From Paracoccus denitrificans (lineage in GTDB: Bacteria > Pseudomonadota > Alphaproteobacteria > Rhodobacterales > Rhodobacteraceae), in assembly GCA_005768755.1 (NCBI GenBank), contig VAFL01000011.1, positions 1-64,000 on the forward strand: a DNA stretch of 64,000 bases, read 5' to 3'. Positions 8,377 through 16,822 of the stretch are shown one piece after another (the stretch's first letter is position 1; every line of letters starts with the position of its first letter). A program made the position numbers and the translations under genes. Under the pieces are notes generated by a model, which was given only the letters and a program-made list of their open reading frames with translations, was not told the origin of the DNA and ran no database searches.

Positions 8377-9537
8377 ATGTTCACGCAAGGGATGGAGTTC
8401 GATCTGGGCGAGGATATCGCTGCGCTGCGCGAGATGGTGCATCGTTTTGCGCAGGAACGCATCAAGCCATTGGCCGCCAGGACCGATACCGAAAACGCCT
8501 TCCCGAATGAGCTGTGGCAGGAAATGGGCGAACTTGGCCTGTTGGGCATCACCGTGGCCGAGGAATATGGCGGCTCGGGCATGGGCTATCTGGCGCACAC
8601 CATCGCGACCGAGGAAATCGCGAGGGCATCCGCCTCGATCAGCTTGTCTTACGGGGCGCATTCCAACCTGTGTGTGAACCAGCTGAAACTGAACGCAACC
8701 GAAGAGCAGAAGCAGAAATATCTGCCGAAGCTGTGTTCGGGCGAACATATCGGCGCGCTTGCCATGTCCGAGGAAGGCGCTGGATCGGATGTTGTGGGCA
8801 TGAAGCTGCGGGCGGAAAAGCGCAACGGCTATTACGTGCTGAACGGGTCCAAATACTGGATCACCAACGGGCCGGATGCGGATACGCTGGTCGTCTATGC
8901 CAAGACCGACCCTGAAGCGGGATCGAAGGGCATCACCGCCTTCATCGTCGAAAAGGGCATCAATGGCTTCACCCAGGGCCCACATTTCGACAAGGTCGGG
9001 ATGCGTGGATCCAATACGGGCGAGTTGATCTTCGACAATTGCGAAATCCCGTTCGAAAATGTCCTGGGCGAGGAAGGCAAGGGCGTGCGCGTCCTGATGT
9101 CGGGGCTGGATTACGAAAGGCTGGTGCTGTCGGGCATCGGCACCGGCATCATGGCGGCCTGTCTGGATGAGGTCGTGCCCTATGCCAAGGAACGCAAGCA
9201 ATTCGGCAAGCCCATCGGGGACTTCCAGCTGATGCAGGCCAAGATTGCCGATATGTACGTCGCGATGAATACTGCGAAGGCCTATGTCTACGAGGTCGCG
9301 AAATCCTGCGATGCCGGCAAGGTCACGCGGCAGGATGCGGCGGGCGCGGTGCTGTATGCCTCTGAACAGGCGATGGTGCAGGCCCACCAAGCGGTGCAGG
9401 CGCTTGGCGGCGCAGGCTTCCTGAATGACAGCGTGGTCAGCCGGTTGTTCCGCGATGCCAAGCTGATGGAGATCGGCGCGGGCACATCCGAAATCCGCCG
9501 GATGCTGATCGGGCGTGAATTGATGGCCGGCGCGTGA
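8377..9537 (+). CDS. ivd: Isovaleryl-CoA dehydrogenase
   Basis: A 386-residue flavin acyl-CoA dehydrogenase that oxidises isovaleryl-CoA to 3-methylcrotonyl-CoA in leucine catabolism. The catalytic base is E247 in the segment DYERLVLSG, the position used by isovaleryl-CoA dehydrogenases rather than the C-terminal glutamate of straight-chain enzymes. The co-occurrence with methylcrotonyl-CoA carboxylase and HMG-CoA lyase fixes the substrate. GGGGGAGGGG at 8365-8374 supports the ATG at 8377. It is the first gene of the operon. Confidence 0.95.
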   Translation: MFTQGMEFDLGEDIAALREMVHRFAQERIKPLAARTDTENAFPNELWQEMGELGLLGITVAEEYGGSGMGYLAHTIATEEIARASASISLSYGAHSNLCVNQLKLNATEEQKQKYLPKLCSGEHIGALAMSEEGAGSDVVGMKLRAEKRNGYYVLNGSKYWITNGPDADTLVVYAKTDPEAGSKGITAFIVEKGINGFTQGPHFDKVGMRGSNTGELIFDNCEIPFENVLGEEGKGVRVLMSGLDYERLVLSGIGTGIMAACLDEVVPYAKERKQFGKPIGDFQLMQAKIADMYVAMNTAKAYVYEVAKSCDAGKVTRQDAAGAVLYASEQAMVQAHQAVQALGGAGFLNDSVVSRLFRDAKLMEIGAGTSEIRRMLIGRELMAGA

Positions 9538-10031
9538 CCTGCCTGCCGGCTGCGCTGTTGGCGGGCGCCCTTGTCTTGCCGGACAGCGGGCTGGCGGATG
9601 ACTGGGCCTATGATCCTGCAATTCTGGACGACTGCCTGTCGCGCGAAGCCGTGGCCGAGGCCTGCATCGGCCTTGCGGCACAGGCCTGCCTGACCGCCGA
9701 AGACGCGGCCGATTACGGCCCGGCGGTGGCGATCTGTTCGTCGCGTGAAACGGCACAATGGGACAGAATGATCGCCGCCGCCGATGACGCACTTGCAACC
9801 GAGGCCGCAAACCTTGACGACATGCTGCCCGATGCGGGGAACGCCGAACGTCTTGCCGCGATGCGGTCGGAATGGGCGCAGTTCCGCACCGCCGCCCGCA
9901 GCCATGAGGAAGGGCGTTGGGCAGGCGGCTCTGGCGAGGCGCCGGAAGCGGTGCGGCGCGATCTGCATCTGACGGCGGTTTACGCGATCTGGCTGATGCG
10001 CGGTGCCGGGCAGCTGGAGGGGGTGCAATGA
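9534..10031 (+). CDS. Exported LprI-like (DUF1311) protein
   Basis: A 165-residue protein with an N-terminal hydrophobic signal (residues 3-21) and then Cys-containing helices like those of the lysozyme-inhibitor LprI/DUF1311 family. Conserved features are the Cys pair around residues 34-52, a later Cys, and the pattern around AQWDRMIAAADDAL. The GTG start overlaps the ivd stop, so it is co-translated with ivd although no role in leucine breakdown is known. The product is presumably periplasmic. A second protein of the same type lies at 10852-11379. Confidence 0.7.
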   Translation: MTCLPAALLAGALVLPDSGLADDWAYDPAILDDCLSREAVAEACIGLAAQACLTAEDAADYGPAVAICSSRETAQWDRMIAAADDALATEAANLDDMLPDAGNAERLAAMRSEWAQFRTAARSHEEGRWAGGSGEAPEAVRRDLHLTAVYAIWLMRGAGQLEGVQ

Positions 10032-10768
10032 CCGGAACCGCACTGACGGCGCTGCTGATCAACTGCTCGCTGCAACGTCAAAGTTCCGACAGTCATACTC
10101 AGGTGCTTCTGGATGCCTGTGGCGACTTGATGGCCAGGCAGGGCGTCGCGGTGGAACATGTTCACATGCTGGATCATCAGGTGCCGCCGGGTATCTATCC
10201 GGACATGCGCGATCACGGTTGGGACCGCGACGACTGGCCCGATGGGCTTTGGCCAAAGGTTCTGGCGGCGGATATTCTGGTTATCGGGACGCCCCTTTGG
10301 CTGGGAGAGGAAAGCAGCGTCTGCCGTATTCTGATCGAACGGCTTTATGCCATGTCGGGCATGCTGAACGATCACGGCCAGTCGGTCTATTACGGCAAGA
10401 CGGCCGGTTGCGTCATCACCGGCAATGAGGACGGCATCAAGCACACGGCCATGACGCTGACCTTCGCGATGAATCATCTGGGCTATACAATTCCGCCGCA
10501 GGCCGATTGCGGCTGGATCGGGGAAGCGGGGCCGGGGCCGAGCTTTGGCGACCCGATCGATGGCGGTGGCCGGGTTGGCTTTGACAATGATTTCACCCGC
10601 CGTAACGCCAGCATCATGTGCTGGAACCTGATGCATGTCGCACGCTTGCTGAAGCCCGGCATTCCGACAACGGGCAATGACCGCAACGCTTACAAGGACG
10701 GCGAAACTTTCGGCTTTCGGTTGCCGGGTGACCCGCCAACCGTCTTGGACAGGCGGGGTGGTTCGTAA
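10028..10768 (+). CDS. Flavodoxin-fold / NADPH-dependent FMN reductase-like protein
   Basis: A 246-residue protein with the flavodoxin-like beginning of FMN reductases: beta-strand LLINCS, then a Ser/Thr-rich phosphate loop (QSSDSHT), and later VIGTPLWLGEESS, which resembles the isoalloxazine-binding segment of this family. It probably binds FMN and transfers electrons; the substrate is unknown. The ATG at 10028 overlaps the previous TGA. It sits inside the leucine operon without a known pathway step. Confidence 0.75.
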   Translation: MTGTALTALLINCSLQRQSSDSHTQVLLDACGDLMARQGVAVEHVHMLDHQVPPGIYPDMRDHGWDRDDWPDGLWPKVLAADILVIGTPLWLGEESSVCRILIERLYAMSGMLNDHGQSVYYGKTAGCVITGNEDGIKHTAMTLTFAMNHLGYTIPPQADCGWIGEAGPGPSFGDPIDGGGRVGFDNDFTRRNASIMCWNLMHVARLLKPGIPTTGNDRNAYKDGETFGFRLPGDPPTVLDRRGGS

Positions 10769-10851
10769 TGCAGTATCGGCAATGCACCGAAACGGTTGTC
10801 GGACGCCGAGGGCCCGCACATCATGGAAGAATGCGGGTTGGGGCGGGTCCA

Positions 10852-11379
10852 ATGATCATACGCCTTGCCGCAGCTTTCCTTTGTGCGTCCGGCGTCGCGC
10901 TGGCGCAGGAAGGAGAGGTCGATACTTCCCTGGTGGAAGCCTGTCTCGGAAATGTCTCGACCGCGCGTGAGGACGGGGTCCAGATGGACCCACGCGATTG
11001 CATCGGATTGGCGGCGAATGCCTGCATGGCGCAGCCGGGTGGGGATTCCACTGCCGGGATGATAAATTGCACCTCGGGCGAGATCGACTTTTGGGACGGG
11101 TTGCTGAACGAAGCCTATCAGAAGCTGATGGCCGATGCGCAGACATGGACGCCCTCGGGTGATCCGCGCGTGACACAGGACATGGCCCCACAGGCCGTGC
11201 TGCGTCAGATGCAGCGCGACTGGATCGCCTATCGCGATTCCAACTGTGACTGGGCCGCGCGACCGTGGGAAGGTGGTACCATCATCGGGGTGATCCGCAC
11301 CGGCTGCATGCTGGACGCAACCGCCGGACAGGCGATCAGGTTGCGTGCCAGGCTGAACGAAGAAGAGGGGACGCGCTGA
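10852..11379 (+). CDS. Second exported LprI-like (DUF1311) protein
   Basis: A 175-residue protein with signal peptide (about 1-18) and the LprI/DUF1311 arrangement of cysteines: DCIGLAANAC is close to the matching run in the 9534-10031 product, then DFWDGLLNEAYQKL, RDWIAYRDSNCDWAA and a final TGCMLD. The two proteins are probably diverged paralogues. In-frame ATG codons at 10768 and 10831 are possible, but 10852 puts the signal peptide at the start. The gene is coupled to the next one by TGATG. Confidence 0.7.
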   Translation: MIIRLAAAFLCASGVALAQEGEVDTSLVEACLGNVSTAREDGVQMDPRDCIGLAANACMAQPGGDSTAGMINCTSGEIDFWDGLLNEAYQKLMADAQTWTPSGDPRVTQDMAPQAVLRQMQRDWIAYRDSNCDWAARPWEGGTIIGVIRTGCMLDATAGQAIRLRARLNEEEGTR

Positions 11380-11819
11380 TGAAGAAACGCCGCAGCCCGC
11401 AGGAAAAGAAGGCGCTGTCCTATCAGAAGGACCGGCGTTCAGATCATGGCCAGAACGACAAGGCCGCGCGCCGCCTTGTGCCGTTGCGCAAGGCGCTGGC
11501 GAATCGGCGGTTGCGCCATGCCGACAAGCAGGCGCTGGCGGATATTGACGCTGCTATCGACGACACGCCCCCACCGCCGAAGGACCGCGACCGCTTTGAA
11601 AAATGGCCGGATCAGAAACTGGGCGAGAATGTTGCGGGCAAGCTTCGGGACCGCCAGTTGCTGCAGGACAATCCGCCCACGGGCCGGCCCGGTCGTGCCC
11701 GCCTGAATGCGCTGAAATACCCGGAACGGGCGATCAGCGAAGCCTGGTTGCGGCAGGTGAAGGACGAATTGGCTGAACGGCCGCGCGCGGCAGTCAGGGA
11801 CGAGAAGGACCAAGCATGA
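11379..11819 (+). CDS. Basic protein of unknown function
   Basis: A 146-residue, strongly Lys/Arg-rich soluble protein starting MKKRRSPQEKK, with many charged helices and no signal peptide. The composition suggests nucleic-acid or ribosome contact, but no family is recognised. The ATG overlaps the preceding TGA and its own stop overlaps the mccB ATG. It is therefore tightly coupled into the leucine operon. Confidence 0.7.
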   Translation: MKKRRSPQEKKALSYQKDRRSDHGQNDKAARRLVPLRKALANRRLRHADKQALADIDAAIDDTPPPPKDRDRFEKWPDQKLGENVAGKLRDRQLLQDNPPTGRPGRARLNALKYPERAISEAWLRQVKDELAERPRAAVRDEKDQA

Positions 11820-13420
11820 AACTGAAATCATCCGCCATCCCTTCATCCGATGCCTTCCGCGCCAATCGCGAAGCGCATCTGGGTCTGATCGCCACGGCCC
11901 GCGAAGCCGCAGAATCCGTGCTTGCCGGCGGCGGCGAAAAGGCGATGGAACGCCACACCTCGCGCGGCAAGATGCCCCCACGCGAACGGGTGGCGAACCT
12001 GCTTGATCCCGGTTCTCCCTTTCTGGAGATCGGGGCGACGGCGGCGCATGGGATGTATGACGGGGATGCGCCGGGTGCGGGCGTGATTGCGGGCGTGGGC
12101 CGCGTGCATGGGCAAGACGTGATGGTCGTGGCCAATGACGCTACGGTCAAGGGCGGCACCTATTACCCGATGACGGTGAAAAAACACCTGCGCGCGCAGG
12201 AGATCGCCGAGGAATGCCATCTGCCCTGCGTCTATCTGGTCGATTCGGGCGGCGCGAACCTGCCCAATCAGGACGAGGTCTTCCCCGACCGCGACCATTT
12301 CGGGCGCATCTTCTATAATCAGGCGCGGATGAGCGCGAAGGGCATTCCCCAGATCGCGGTGGTCATGGGGTCCTGCACGGCGGGCGGGGCCTATGTGCCC
12401 GCAATGTCGGATGTGACCATCATCGTGCGCAATCAGGGAACGATCTTCCTGGCCGGCCCGCCCTTGGTGAAGGCCGCGACCGGAGAGGTCGTCAGTGCCG
12501 AAGATCTGGGCGGCGGCGATGTCCATACGCGCCTGTCCGGCGTGGCCGATTACCTGGCCGAGGATGACGCCCATGCTCTGGCGCAGGCGCGCCGCGCAAT
12601 TTCGAACTTGAACCGCCATCTGCCGCAAACGGTCGTGTGGGACAGCCCCGAAGCCCCGGCCTACGACCCCGAGGAAATTCTGGGCGTCGTTCCGGGCGAT
12701 CTGCGCACGCCCTACGACATCCGCGAGGTGATTGCGCGCGTTGTGGACGGGTCGCGCTTCGATGAATTCAAGGCGCGCTACGGTGAAACGCTGGTCACTG
12801 GCTTTGCTCATGTCGAGGGCTGCCCGGTCGGTATCGTTGCCAATAACGGGGTCCTGTTTTCAGAAGCCGCACAGAAGGGGGCGCATTTCGTCGAACTGTG
12901 TTCGCAGCGCGGTATTCCACTGATTTTCCTGCAAAACATCACCGGCTTCATGGTCGGGCGGAAATACGAAAACGAAGGCATCGCGCGGCATGGGGCGAAA
13001 ATGGTGACGGCGGTGGCGACCACAAATGTCCCGAAAATCACCATGCTGGTCGGCGGCTCATTCGGCGCAGGAAACTACGGCATGTCTGGCCGCGCGTACA
13101 GCCCGCGTTTCCTGTGGACATGGCCAAATTCCCGGATCAGCGTCATGGGCGGTGAACAGGCGGCAGGCGTTCTGGCGACCGTGCGGCGCGACGGGATCGA
13201 ACGCAAGGGCGGCACCTGGTCGGCGGAAGAAGAGGCCGAGTTCAAGCGCCCCACGATCGAAATGTTCGACCGCCAGTCGCATCCGCTTTACGCCAGCGCC
13301 CGGCTTTGGGATGACGGCATCGTCGATCCGCGCAAGACCCGCGATGTGCTGGCGCTTTCGCTGCGCGCCAGCCTGAACGCCCCGATCGAGCCGACGCGCT
13401 TCGGCGTGTTCAGGATGTGA
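11816..13420 (+). CDS. mccB: Methylcrotonoyl-CoA carboxylase, carboxyltransferase (beta) subunit
   Basis: A 534-residue biotin-dependent carboxyltransferase that passes CO2 from carboxybiotin to 3-methylcrotonyl-CoA, giving 3-methylglutaconyl-CoA. Crotonase-type oxyanion glycines are visible in the N half (SCTAGGAYVPAMSD) and the C half (GGSFGAGNYGMSGRAY). Length is normal. Also known as liuB. The partner biotin subunit is encoded at 14032. ATGA overlap with the upstream gene. Confidence 0.96.
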   Translation: MKLKSSAIPSSDAFRANREAHLGLIATAREAAESVLAGGGEKAMERHTSRGKMPPRERVANLLDPGSPFLEIGATAAHGMYDGDAPGAGVIAGVGRVHGQDVMVVANDATVKGGTYYPMTVKKHLRAQEIAEECHLPCVYLVDSGGANLPNQDEVFPDRDHFGRIFYNQARMSAKGIPQIAVVMGSCTAGGAYVPAMSDVTIIVRNQGTIFLAGPPLVKAATGEVVSAEDLGGGDVHTRLSGVADYLAEDDAHALAQARRAISNLNRHLPQTVVWDSPEAPAYDPEEILGVVPGDLRTPYDIREVIARVVDGSRFDEFKARYGETLVTGFAHVEGCPVGIVANNGVLFSEAAQKGAHFVELCSQRGIPLIFLQNITGFMVGRKYENEGIARHGAKMVTAVATTNVPKITMLVGGSFGAGNYGMSGRAYSPRFLWTWPNSRISVMGGEQAAGVLATVRRDGIERKGGTWSAEEEAEFKRPTIEMFDRQSHPLYASARLWDDGIVDPRKTRDVLALSLRASLNAPIEPTRFGVFRM

Positions 13421-13422
13421 CG

Positions 13423-13527
13423 ATGCTGGGCGAAACCGAACTCGACCCGCGTGATCCGCAGGCGGATTGGCAAGCTTTCCGCGGCAGCTCCGTATTGTCG
13501 GATCGCCTGTTGGGGGTGCTGCAATGA
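13423..13527 (+). CDS. 34-residue ORF between mccB and the macro-domain gene
   Basis: An ATG two bases after the mccB stop opens 34 codons (beginning MLGETELDPRD) that end in a TGA overlapping the ATG of the macro-domain gene. The stop-start geometry is the same as between all other genes of this operon, which suggests real translation, either of a small Asp-rich peptide or as a coupling leader. There is no recognised family. It could be chance. Confidence 0.45.
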   Translation: MLGETELDPRDPQADWQAFRGSSVLSDRLLGVLQ

Positions 13528-14009
13528 TCGCTGTCTGGCAGGGCGACATTACCACGCTGGACGTCGATGCAATCGTGAATGCGGCGAATTCGTCTCTGCT
13601 GGGTGGCGGCGGCGTCGATGGTGCCATTCACCGTGCGGCGGGGCCGGGACTGCTGGCGGAATGCCGGACGCTGGGCGGGTGCCCGACGGGTGAAGCCCGC
13701 ATTACCGGCGGCCACGACCTGCCGGCGCGCCACGTCATCCATACTGTTGGTCCCGTCTGGAAAGGCGGCGACAAGGGCGAAGATGCGGCGCTGACCTCGG
13801 CCTATCGCAGCAGCCTGGACCTGGCGCATGCGCACGGGCTGCGCAGCGTCGCGTTTCCGGCCATCTCGACCGGCATCTACGGTTTTCCGGCCGAGCGCGC
13901 CGCCCGCATCGCGGTCCAGACCATTCGCCAGCACGGCGCGGATCTGGACGTGACGCTGGTCGCGTTCGATGCCGCAACGGCGGCGCTGCTGCAGGCGGCG
14001 CTGACATGA
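13524..14009 (+). CDS. Macro-domain protein, O-acetyl-ADP-ribose deacetylase type
   Basis: A 161-residue protein that is a single macro domain. The signatures are GDIT, DAIVNAANSSLLGGGGVDGAIH (ADP-ribose contacts with the catalytic Asn/Asp region) and the phosphate loop ISTGIYGFP. Such proteins remove acetyl from O-acetyl-ADP-ribose or ADP-ribose from proteins. Placement inside the carboxylase operon, between the two subunit genes, is unusual. The ATG at 13524 overlaps the 34-codon ORF. Confidence 0.9.
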   Translation: MIAVWQGDITTLDVDAIVNAANSSLLGGGGVDGAIHRAAGPGLLAECRTLGGCPTGEARITGGHDLPARHVIHTVGPVWKGGDKGEDAALTSAYRSSLDLAHAHGLRSVAFPAISTGIYGFPAERAARIAVQTIRQHGADLDVTLVAFDAATAALLQAALT

Positions 14010-14031
14010 AATCAATCGCGAAGGAGCCGTC

Positions 14032-15963
14032 ATGTTCCAGAAAATCCTGATCGCCAACCGGGGCGAAATCGCCTGCCGCGTTATCGACACCTGCCGCAAG
14101 CTGGGGGTCGCGACGGTCGCGGTCTATTCCGATGCTGATCGCGGCGCGCGCCATGTCGCCATGGCCGATGAGGCCATCCATCTGGGCGGCCCGGCACCTG
14201 CGGACAGCTATCTGAAGGGTGATGCGATCATCGCCGCCGCCAAGGCAACCGGGGCACAGGCCATTCATCCGGGCTATGGCTTTTTGTCCGAAAACCCCGA
14301 TTTTGTCGATGCGGTGGATGCGGCGGGGCTGGTCTTCATCGGCCCCTCGGCCAAGGCGATCCGGGCCATGGGGCTGAAGGATGCGGCCAAGGCGCTAATG
14401 GAAAAGGCCGGCGTGCCGGTCGTGCCGGGCTATCACGGCGACAATCAGGACCCGGACCATCTGGCGGCGCAGGCAGGCAAGATCGGCTATCCGGTGCTGA
14501 TCAAGGCCGTCGCGGGTGGTGGCGGCAAGGGCATGCGGCGTGTGGACGATCCGAAGGGTTTCGCGGACGCGCTGGCCTCGGCCCGGTCCGAGGCACAGAA
14601 CGCCTTCGGAAACCCCGATGTGCTGATCGAGAAATACATCCTGCAGCCCCGCCATATCGAGGTGCAGGTCTTTGGTGATGGCGAGCGCGCGGTGCATCTG
14701 TTCGAACGCGACTGCTCGCTGCAGCGACGCCACCAGAAGGTGATCGAAGAGGCGCCCGCGCCCGACATGCCCGAACAGGTCCGCAAGGTCATGGGGGCCG
14801 CTGCGACCCGCGCGGCCGAGGCGATCAACTACAAGGGTGCGGGGACGATCGAATTCATCGTCGACGGCTCGGACGGGCTGCGCGAGGACGGATTCTGGTT
14901 CATGGAAATGAACACGCGTCTGCAGGTCGAACACCCCGTGAGCGAGCTGATCACCGGCGTCGATCTGGTCGAATGGCAGTTGCGCGTCGCTTCCGGCGAA
15001 CAGCTGCCCGCCAAGCAGGAGGACCTGCATATCAATGGTCACGCCTTCGAGGCGCGGCTGTATGCCGAAGATGTGCCAGCGGGATTTCTGCCGGCGACGG
15101 GCACGCTGGCGCATCTGCAATTCCCCGATCATGCACGGATCGAAACCGGCGTGCGGCAGGGCGACACGATCAGCCCCTGGTATGACCCTATGATCGCCAA
15201 GGTGGTGACATGGGGGCCGACGCGGGCCATCGCCCTGCGCGCGCTGGAATCTGCGCTCGTCGATACCGAGGTTGCGGGATCGGTCACCAATGTCGATTTC
15301 CTGATCGCGTTGACCCGGCATGACGGCTTTCGGGCGGGCGAGGTCGATACCGGCCTGATCGAACGTGATCTGGACAGTCTTGTCGCCGCCGCCGAACCCG
15401 ACCCGCGCGCCATCGCGCTTGGGGTGGTCGGTCTGGCGGGGCTGGCCGATCCATCGGTCAAGGGTGGCATGACGCTGTGGCAGCCGCTGCGCCGGACCAT
15501 CGCCTGGGATGGCGGCGAGGCGGTGCTGGAGGTCGAAGGTCCGGGTGCTGCGCGTGTCACCATCGACGGCGTTGCGCACAAGGTTCGCTGGCAGGGGGAT
15601 CGCTGGTGGGTCGATGACGATCTGCGCCGCAACCGCATCAGCCGCCATGCGGCGGGTGTAAGTGTCTTTGGTGGGCGCACGGTGACATTGAAACCGCTGG
15701 ACCCGCTGGACCGCGCGGGCGAAGAAGCGGGCGGGGGGCTGACGCTTTCGCCGATGCCCGGGCTGGTCAAGGCCGTCTTCGTCAAGGCCGGGCAGGTTGT
15801 CGCGGCTGGCGACCGGCTTGCCGTGCTGGAGGCCATGAAGATGGAACATACCCTGACCGCCGCGCGTGATGGCGTGGTGGCTGAAGTTCTGGCCGCGGCA
15901 GGCGATCAGGTCGAGGCCGGCGCGGCGCTGATCCGGTTGGAAGAAGAGGAGCAGGCCGCATGA
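14032..15963 (+). CDS. mccA: Methylcrotonoyl-CoA carboxylase, biotin (alpha) subunit
   Basis: A 643-residue protein with, in order, a biotin carboxylase domain (about 1-445, ATP loop GGGGKGMR, active-site segment EMNTRLQVEHPV), a middle BT-type region, and a biotin carboxyl carrier domain. The carrier ends with EAMKMEH, whose biotinylated lysine is K603. It carboxylates its own biotin for the mccB subunit. Also called liuD. It has its own Shine-Dalgarno (AAGGAG) and overlaps the lyase gene by ATGA. Confidence 0.96.
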   Translation: MFQKILIANRGEIACRVIDTCRKLGVATVAVYSDADRGARHVAMADEAIHLGGPAPADSYLKGDAIIAAAKATGAQAIHPGYGFLSENPDFVDAVDAAGLVFIGPSAKAIRAMGLKDAAKALMEKAGVPVVPGYHGDNQDPDHLAAQAGKIGYPVLIKAVAGGGGKGMRRVDDPKGFADALASARSEAQNAFGNPDVLIEKYILQPRHIEVQVFGDGERAVHLFERDCSLQRRHQKVIEEAPAPDMPEQVRKVMGAAATRAAEAINYKGAGTIEFIVDGSDGLREDGFWFMEMNTRLQVEHPVSELITGVDLVEWQLRVASGEQLPAKQEDLHINGHAFEARLYAEDVPAGFLPATGTLAHLQFPDHARIETGVRQGDTISPWYDPMIAKVVTWGPTRAIALRALESALVDTEVAGSVTNVDFLIALTRHDGFRAGEVDTGLIERDLDSLVAAAEPDPRAIALGVVGLAGLADPSVKGGMTLWQPLRRTIAWDGGEAVLEVEGPGAARVTIDGVAHKVRWQGDRWWVDDDLRRNRISRHAAGVSVFGGRTVTLKPLDPLDRAGEEAGGGLTLSPMPGLVKAVFVKAGQVVAAGDRLAVLEAMKMEHTLTAARDGVVAEVLAAAGDQVEAGAALIRLEEEEQAA

Positions 15964-16811
15964 GTGATTATGTCGAAATCTTCGAAATGGGTCCACGCGA
16001 CGGGCTGCAGAACGAAAAGCGGCTGATCCCGACCGAGGACAAGATCGCCCTTGTCGACATGCTGTCTGACGCGGGTTTTCGCCGGATCGAGGTGACGAGT
16101 TTCGTCAGTCCGAAATGGGTGCCGCAGATGGCCGATGCGGCCGAGGTCATGGCTGGCATCCGGCGCGCTGCCAATGTCAGCTACGCGGTTCTGACACCAA
16201 ACATGAAGGGATATGAGGGGGCGAAGGCCGCCGGCGCCAGCGAGATCGCGGTGTTCACCTCGGCCTCGGAAGGGTTCGCGAAGGCCAATCTGAACGCCAC
16301 GATCGACGAAAGTTTCCAGCGTTTCGCCCCGATCATGACTGCTGCAGCCAAAGACGGCATTCCCGTGCGCGGTTATGTCAGCATGGTGACTGACAGCCCG
16401 TTCGACGGCGAAACGCCACCGGGTGACGTGGCCCGCGTCGCCGCCCGGCTGTTCGCAATGGGATGTTACGAGATCAGCCTTGGCGATACGGTCGGACAGG
16501 GCACACCCGAAAAGATTGACGCCATGCTTGCCGCTGTGCTGGAGGACGTTCCCGCCAGCCATCTGGCCGGGCATTTCCACGATACGGCTGGCCGGGCGTT
16601 GCAGAATATCGACGCTTCGCTGGCGCGGGGGGTGCGGGTGTTCGATGCGGCAGTGGGCGGCCTTGGCGGCTGTCCATATGCCCCGGGTGCGGCGGGCAAT
16701 GTCGCGACCGAACGGGTCGCGGCCCATCTTGCCCAGGGCGGTTACGCCACGCGGCTGGACATGGACAAGATCGCTGCCGCTGCCGATTTCGCGCGTGGCC
16801 TGCGTGGTTGA
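15960..16811 (+). CDS. mvaB: Hydroxymethylglutaryl-CoA lyase
   Basis: A 283-residue TIM-barrel enzyme that splits HMG-CoA into acetoacetate and acetyl-CoA, the last leucine-specific step. The N-terminal MGPRDGLQNE carries the catalytic Arg/Asp pair, HFHDT provides metal ligands, and C238 in GGCPYAPGAAGN is the conserved active-site cysteine. Also called liuE. The ATG overlaps the mccA stop. Confidence 0.95.
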   Translation: MSDYVEIFEMGPRDGLQNEKRLIPTEDKIALVDMLSDAGFRRIEVTSFVSPKWVPQMADAAEVMAGIRRAANVSYAVLTPNMKGYEGAKAAGASEIAVFTSASEGFAKANLNATIDESFQRFAPIMTAAAKDGIPVRGYVSMVTDSPFDGETPPGDVARVAARLFAMGCYEISLGDTVGQGTPEKIDAMLAAVLEDVPASHLAGHFHDTAGRALQNIDASLARGVRVFDAAVGGLGGCPYAPGAAGNVATERVAAHLAQGGYATRLDMDKIAAAADFARGLRG

Positions 16812-16822
16812 GGGGATAAAAG

